Shown here: positions 6,200 to 11,296 of the stretch, in pieces
How positions within the stretch are numbered: position 1 is the first letter of the stretch
Layout: every line of letters starts with the position of its first letter
Translations under genes and position numbers: made by a program
Notes under the pieces: generated by a model
Seen by the model: only the letters and a program-made list of their open reading frames with translations
Database searches by the model: none
Told to the model about the DNA's origin: nothing
DNA from: Rodentolepis nana
Taxonomy: Eukaryota > Platyhelminthes > Cestoda > Cyclophyllidea > Hymenolepididae
Assembly (NCBI GenBank): GCA_900617975.1
Contig: UZAE01001847.1
Span: 1-11,296 of the forward strand
Direction of reading: 5' to 3'
Length of the DNA stretch: 11,296 nt

Positions 6200-8349
6200 T
6201 ATTTCTTTCCTACTTAATTCCACGTAAGACATTAACGTCATTAATTTTGGAATGAATTATAACAAAAGTATAATCATACAACTAAGATCTGGTTCCACAT
6301 GAATTTAATGAGATATGGGTAGCTTTGCTAAAATAAAAAAACTGGATTTAAATTAAAATTTATGTCTTTTATTTTCCTACTGATACTTATTAGTTATATC
6401 TTGTCGTAGGAAAAATGACTGTCGCTTCTTTCATTCGTACGTCAAGTTTATTACCGTGGTAAATTAATTTCCTGGGATAATTAATAGTTAATAACCAAGC
6501 AATTATTAGCCAAGAAATTAGATAATTCGCAAGTTATTTGTAGAAATAGTAAGATAATTAGGAAATAGACTATTCCAAATTGTGTCTTATGAAAGAGTTA
6601 TTCCCTTTTAGACTAAAATAAATTGAAACAGGTAACTGTAAAGGTCAGGCTGGTGGAAAGACAGTGGTAGATTCATTCCACTGGTGGAAATTTTTTTCGA
6701 ATTACAGGCATTTAAATCAAATTCTCTCCCGAAAATTTTGGCGAATTAGGACAAATAAATAGCTAACAATGGGCTAGTAAGATGCCCAAAATCGGACTTT
6801 TTCATTTTGAGGGCTATTTTGGGAGGGGAGAAAGTGGAGTACATAATGTGTTGAAAAGATTTTCAGCTATAAGCTTAATTGAAATAAATACTTTTAATGT
6901 TCTCTAATTATTAATCAAATTTGACATTTAGGCAATAATTGAGAACAGAAAGGGACAGCAAATTGAGGCACACTAACATAAATAGGAAAACACACGAAAA
7001 TAATTCCTGATGAATTGATATGAAAGTTGAATTGTTGTCTATAATTATTCTTTAATTATTTCATGCTTTTATTTTTTAATTCTAATTAGTAATTAATTCA
7101 AAAAAAATTCATTTTTTAGTTTGTGAATGGGCGTGGATCAGGATAAGTTTATTTGTTGTATCAGTAAGCGTAAAGTCGAATTCATTGTTGTAAACGCTGA
7201 AAAGCTAGAAAAGTCCCATTTTAGAAAATGCAAACTGGTTCGCTTGTTTAGACAGGGTCGTGTGGTTTGTATTTCATGATAAAATTTGATATTTGCATGC
7301 AAAAACTTCATTTAATTAAAATTTACTTTGGAGTATTAAGTGCTTTCAAATCTTGTGAACAAATAGCTACATTGGCTTGATATAACTGTCAATGCTTACT
7401 TAAAAGTCATTTGGCACTCTTTCATTATTTACTATTTCATTGTAATAGGACCTAGAGAGTATATTATGCATTAAGCGCGATGAAGCTGTCAAGGGCAGTG
7501 TCTGATATTTAATTTGCTTCAGGCGATAGCATTAGCAACGGCGAGTGATTTACAATGAAAAAATGTCAGTTAAAATTTAAAGCCAGCGAACGTTTTGATT
7601 TTTTTATGACATTTTTTCATTGTATCTCTGAAATTTTCCCAAAATTAAATTTTTCCCTCCAATTGATTTTTTATATTCTTGTACATGGATTTCAAGATCC
7701 CGTAGAATTTAGGAAACCGATAAATAATGCCTGTACCACAAATGTGCAATTTGAAATGTTTGTTTAACCATTTAATAGTTTGGAAATTTTAGCCGTTCTG
7801 AAAAAGAGACTCGCTTATATGTTTACCTTAATGAAACAATATCCGTAATTCGTGTTAGTTTGAAAAACTGAAAAGGCAATATAATAAATGAAACAAAGTC
7901 TATAAATTAAGAAATATCGAGAGCGATTTGGAATCGTTTTAACAAATTTTATGGAGAAAAGTGAAATTTTGATTTGATATATTTGCAAGCAATAGTTGAA
8001 TTCATGCAAATATTTTACCAATTAGCAAAATGTGCTTATAGAATAGAATGGGGGAATCAAATTGAATTTTATGAATTCCAACCAATAAGATTAGACCATG
8101 TAAGTACACCATTGTTTTAATAAATGCGGAATTTATTGAAGATTATAAATGAGTGAATGTCATTCCTTATATCTGTTTGAATTGAGTTAGTTTGGAACTG
8201 CGAAGGAAAGAAGTTAAATAGCTATTTGGAATGAAAAATATTGGACATAACGTCACAATGAAGACAAATCAGTAAAAATTACATATTTTCTGTTGGTATA
8301 AAAATAGCCAAATGCCAATTTTTATATTATTACATTCAAGTTCCTCCTA

Positions 8350-8377
8350 CAATTCTTCGTGTATCGTAGAAGAATTG
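8350..8377. repeat. Perfect 9-bp inverted repeat, 10-nt loop
   Basis: CAATTCTTC at 8350-8358 pairs exactly with GAAGAATTG at 8369-8377. No function can be read from the context. Confidence 0.55.
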
Positions 8378-9488
8378 AGCTAAATTGGCGGTATAAACAC
8401 GTTTCCCATGAATTTTTTTCAAAATCATATTAGCTACTTTTAACTCGACTTTTGTAAAACTGTCTTCACTTTTGAAGAAAAAAAGAACAATTCACTTAAT
8501 TTCTAATGTTTTGTGCCAACCAATCCTGCCTGTAATATGAATCAAAGAGCAAAGAATACGACTTTCTAAATTTGATACTAATATAAAGATAGAATTCAAA
8601 CCATGGCTCAAAATTGCTCAATGAGAAGATTCGAAAAATGGTTGGAATAAATCTATTTTAAAAATTCAACCATTCATGTGAAAGTATAACTGTTTTAGTC
8701 GTTTGGATCAAAATTGATTATTAAATAAGTTACAAATGGGTAGATAAAATCAAGTAAGTTTTAAGTGACAAGACGTTTCACTTAACAAGACGGAATTTCA
8801 TTCAGGAATTCAGATGTTAAAAATTTAAGCATTTACTAATAATTTCGAGTTCTTACATGTTTAAAAGACTAGATTGAATTTGATCTAGAGAATCAGAACT
8901 AATTTGTTTCTACTATTTCTAGTCGCCCAATATTTGATTTAACTACTATTTACTCTCCCATACAATTAAGATAGTCAATTGATGACCCACAAATCTTAGA
9001 CAATAGAAAAAAATGGTTATAACATATCCCACTCAGTAAAAAGAAATATTTAGTTGCTGACGAAAATTTAAGAATACTCCAAAAATAATTTTGCATGGCA
9101 TTTTATATTGTGGTACATATTAAGACCATGGGCAAAAAGACTTTACAATTGACTTAGTTTGAATTCGTAGTAAAAAATAAATCTATTGGCTAAATATAAG
9201 AAGTCTAATGGCATTTCATCGATTTTTAGAAGAAAACCCTTATGCTTCTTGAGTCTACGATCGTCATGCATCGTTACTAGATAAGTTGGAAAGGCCTCGA
9301 ACTTTCAATGTTTCCTATTATTTTAGCTTTACGAAATTTGAATTGTAATTGGAATTTTTAAATCGGTAGTAACGTTACCTTTAGTCCATAATTTGTGACC
9401 AGATTCAAAATGGAAAACTAAGGAAGTGGTAATTTTTCCTAATATAGTAGACGACCTCGTTAGTCATGATGTGTAAGTAGCAAAATAT

Positions 9489-9490
<2 letters not shown>

Positions 9491-9530
<40 letters not shown>
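9491..9530. repeat. (TA)20 microsatellite abutting copy C
   Basis: It is a perfect 40 bp TA tract. Its last base is one position before the TIR of copy C, separated only by A9531. Confidence 0.95.
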
Positions 9531-9531
<1 letters not shown>

Positions 9532-9534
<3 letters not shown>

Positions 9535-9812
9535 CAAATGGCAGGCGTTTTGATAGTTATCATTAGCCCTTTAGTTGACTTCGGGCTTCACAGAGGGAAG
9601 GAACATCAATGTGACAAAAAGTGGAGAGGGGGGATAGAATAATGATTCATAGATGTAAAAGAGACAAACAGAAACAAAGGCTTAGAAAAGGTGAAATGAG
9701 TACTGTTGAAGGGTCATTGTAATTTGAAGTCAGGAGTCAACTGCCGGTTAATAGAATTTTTTGCCTTATGAATATACGTTGCCCAGGGTGCACCAAGTGG
9801 AGGTAAGTCTAT

Positions 9813-9821
<9 letters not shown>
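9532..9821 (+). mobile_element. Copy C of the TIR element, right TIR missing
   Basis: The left TIR at 9532-9563 is the best-preserved left end and matches the right ends of A and B at 30 of 32 positions. One H0, one H1 (about 9633-9662), a shortened H2, one R1 (9738-9770, with TTGCCTTATG) and one R2 (9781-9817, with CAAGTG in place of CACGTG) follow. The expected right TIR is absent. After ATCGCACACA the sequence runs straight into an AT tract. This is the shortest near-complete copy, with no tandem multiplication. The frame at 9761-9964 starts in R1, runs through the AT tract and is not a gene. Confidence 0.8.

Positions 9822-9845
<24 letters not shown>
9822..9845. repeat. (AT)12 microsatellite at the right edge of copy C
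   Basis: It is a perfect 24 bp AT tract directly after the CACACAC tail of R2, at the place where copies A and B have CCCATGATACC and the right TIR. Confidence 0.95.
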
Positions 9846-10187
9846 GCAGATACCACCATACAATGATTTCACATATTATTAAGCAAGATATGAAGGGGAG
9901 AACTATCATTTTAATTGTAAATTTAGTTGTGCTAAGAACAATTTGTCTATCATTTTGGCAATGAAAACATTTCTATAAGTTTGTTCCATCAGATGTATTA
10001 GACAAGGGCAAGAAAGCAAAGTTTATAGCAATTAATTAACCCGGTGAAGGTAATCTATGTTTTCTAGTGTGAAATGAAACACGGAAATAAATAATATATT
10101 TATGTTTTCTCAAAATCTTCTAGCAAAAAAAAGATTTTCGTAAGTGCATGTTATGCTTGAAATTTGAGTTACCTAAACTTCACTAAG

Positions 10188-10195
<8 letters not shown>

Positions 10196-10223
<28 letters not shown>
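10196..10223. repeat. (AT)14 microsatellite
   Basis: It is a perfect 28 bp AT tract. Confidence 0.95.
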
Positions 10224-10226
<3 letters not shown>

Positions 10227-10567
10227 ATAAAATATAGATATTCTTAACTACGGGATTTTATTAGGACTCAAATTTTACATTAACCACCCTTCTGATTCAA
10301 TCATTTTCTAACTCAGTTTTAATTACCTTTTGACAAATAGGTTCCTGATATATGCCCCTCACTCAATTTCATACATTAAGTATTGACAATATATTAATAA
10401 AAGTTGAATAGACAATAAATATTTTTAAACAAATTTGTAATACATTGACTTTTTGGATCTTACCTGAAATAGGTTCAGAACAAACTTTCCATCAAATAGT
10501 TGTAAACAACTTGCAGTTATACTGAAAAAAATTTATCGCCAACCTCAATTAAAAAATCCTCAATTTA

Positions 10568-10591
10568 TGCATATATATATATATATATGCA
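10568..10591. repeat. (AT)9 inside a 24-bp perfect palindrome
   Basis: TGC, nine AT units and GCA form one uninterrupted palindrome, which can extrude as a cruciform. Confidence 0.9.
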
Positions 10592-10753
10592 ATTTAACGA
10601 ATTCTAAAATCTGGGTAATTGGCAAAAGAATAGGATATTAGTTGGTCTTAGCTGAATCTCACTTAATAGCAATCGCAACTTAGCGAAAGTTAGAATGTTA
10701 GAATTTTCGAGCCATAAAGGCGTCGATAGCTCTCATTATATTCCCAAAATGAA

Positions 10754-10774
10754 ATATATATATATATATATATA
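10754..10774. repeat. (AT)10 microsatellite
   Basis: It is a 21 bp perfect AT tract. Confidence 0.95.
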
Positions 10775-11098
10775 CAAAATAGCTCACTGAGAAAGGAAAG
10801 CTATTAATATCTGATTTAACGGTAATCATAAACTAGGAATAAAACAGATAAGGTAGTAAATATGGCTAAACCATTACAGTAATGAAACACACTAACTATT
10901 TTTATTACTCTTTTGTTAGGCAACTATTTTGGCGGTATGGGGCAAAATTCCGCTGTACATTCTGGTCTAAATCTATTGCGGTTTATTTCCTTTCCTTCAT
11001 TTATTTTAAAGGCAATCAGTAACTTATTCGCGGTTTAGTCCAGGTAATATTAGCAGAAAAAACAATCTAATATTCCACTGTACCAAGCTATTCATTTA

Positions 11099-11296
11099 TT
11101 TCAAATGGCATGCGTTGTGATAGTTGGCATTAGTCCGTTAGCTGACTTTGGGTTTCACAGAGGGGAGGAACATCAAAGTAAGAAAAATTCGAGAGGGAGA
11201 ACAGAAGGGTAATTCATGAATGTTAAAGAGGCAGACACAAAAGTAGGAAAAAGGTGAGATGAGTATTGTGGAAGTAGTCGAATATGACATACAGTG
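11099..11296 (+). mobile_element. Copy D of the TIR element, cut by the window end
   Basis: The left TIR starts at 11099 (TTTCAAATGGCATGCGTT, with a few changes). One H0, one H1 (GAACAGAAGGGTAATTCATG) and the start of one H2 (GTCGAATATGACATACAGTG) follow. Only the 5' part is visible, so the number of R1/R2 units and the state of the right TIR are unknown. The TGATA-NN-TATCA palindrome is broken (TGATAGTTGGCA). Confidence 0.8.

Larger units (their letters stand above)
5870..9490. other. Long unannotated AT-rich stretch (3.6 kb)
   Basis: No gene, RNA or repeat-family copy is visible. Frames at 7555-7767 (+) and 7815-8021 (-) are 70 codons or fewer and rich in F, I, K, N and Y, as expected from AT-rich sequence. 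The only structures I can point to are two short inverted repeats (6181-6199 and 8350-8377) and a 10 bp direct repeat, CTGGTGGAAA, at 6650 and 6681. Confidence 0.5.
9846..11098. other. Unannotated AT-rich DNA with three further AT tracts
   Basis: No gene is recognised. AT tracts occur at 10196-10223, 10571-10588 and 10754-10774. Nothing else in this stretch rises above background. Confidence 0.5.

Overview
This window looks like non-coding DNA from an AT-rich eukaryotic nuclear genome, probably an animal. No frame longer than about 85 codons is open, there are many poly-A/T stretches and long (AT)n microsatellites, and there are no closely packed genes, ribosome binding sites or operon-like layouts. 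I could not identify the species. I recognise no protein-coding gene and no tRNA or rRNA. The short open frames are what is expected by chance in AT-rich DNA, with two weak exceptions noted in the findings (2078-2248 and 3278-3430, both + strand).

The one strong signal is a dispersed repeat family with all copies on the + strand: copy A (1-823, first few bases cut off by the window), an internal fragment (3553-3652), copy B (5392-5869, 478 bp, the only copy with both ends in the window), copy C (9532-9821) and copy D (11099 to the window end). A complete copy has ~32 bp imperfect terminal inverted repeats (TIRs) beginning TTTCAAATGGCAGGCGTT. Inside is a fixed order of five short modules, which I call H0, H1, H2, R1 and R2. 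No copy has a transposase frame, so this looks like a non-autonomous, MITE-like DNA element. A Helentron-type element with subterminal inverted repeats and a tandem-repeat core is the main alternative.

In copy A every module has been tandemly multiplied (H0 x2, H1 x4, H2 x3, R1 x4, R2 x3). The R2 array continues beyond the right TIR to 1068. Unit starts lie mostly about 40 bp, or twice 40 bp, apart. Copies A and B share a 158 bp 3' end with no mismatch, although their 5' ends are clearly diverged. Each well-preserved R2 unit carries a near-perfect 5' splice donor (GAG|GTAAGT) and two overlapping palindromes (GGTGCACC and CCACGTGG).

The rest is unannotated AT-rich DNA: 1090-2080, a more GC-rich island at about 2090-2352, 2360-3552, 3660-5391, 5870-9490 and 9846-11098. 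It holds a few perfect short inverted repeats (2655-2677, 4861-4896, 6181-6199, 8350-8377), one G-rich tract (4168-4186) and five (AT)n tracts between 9491 and 10774. Two of the AT tracts abut copy C on either side.
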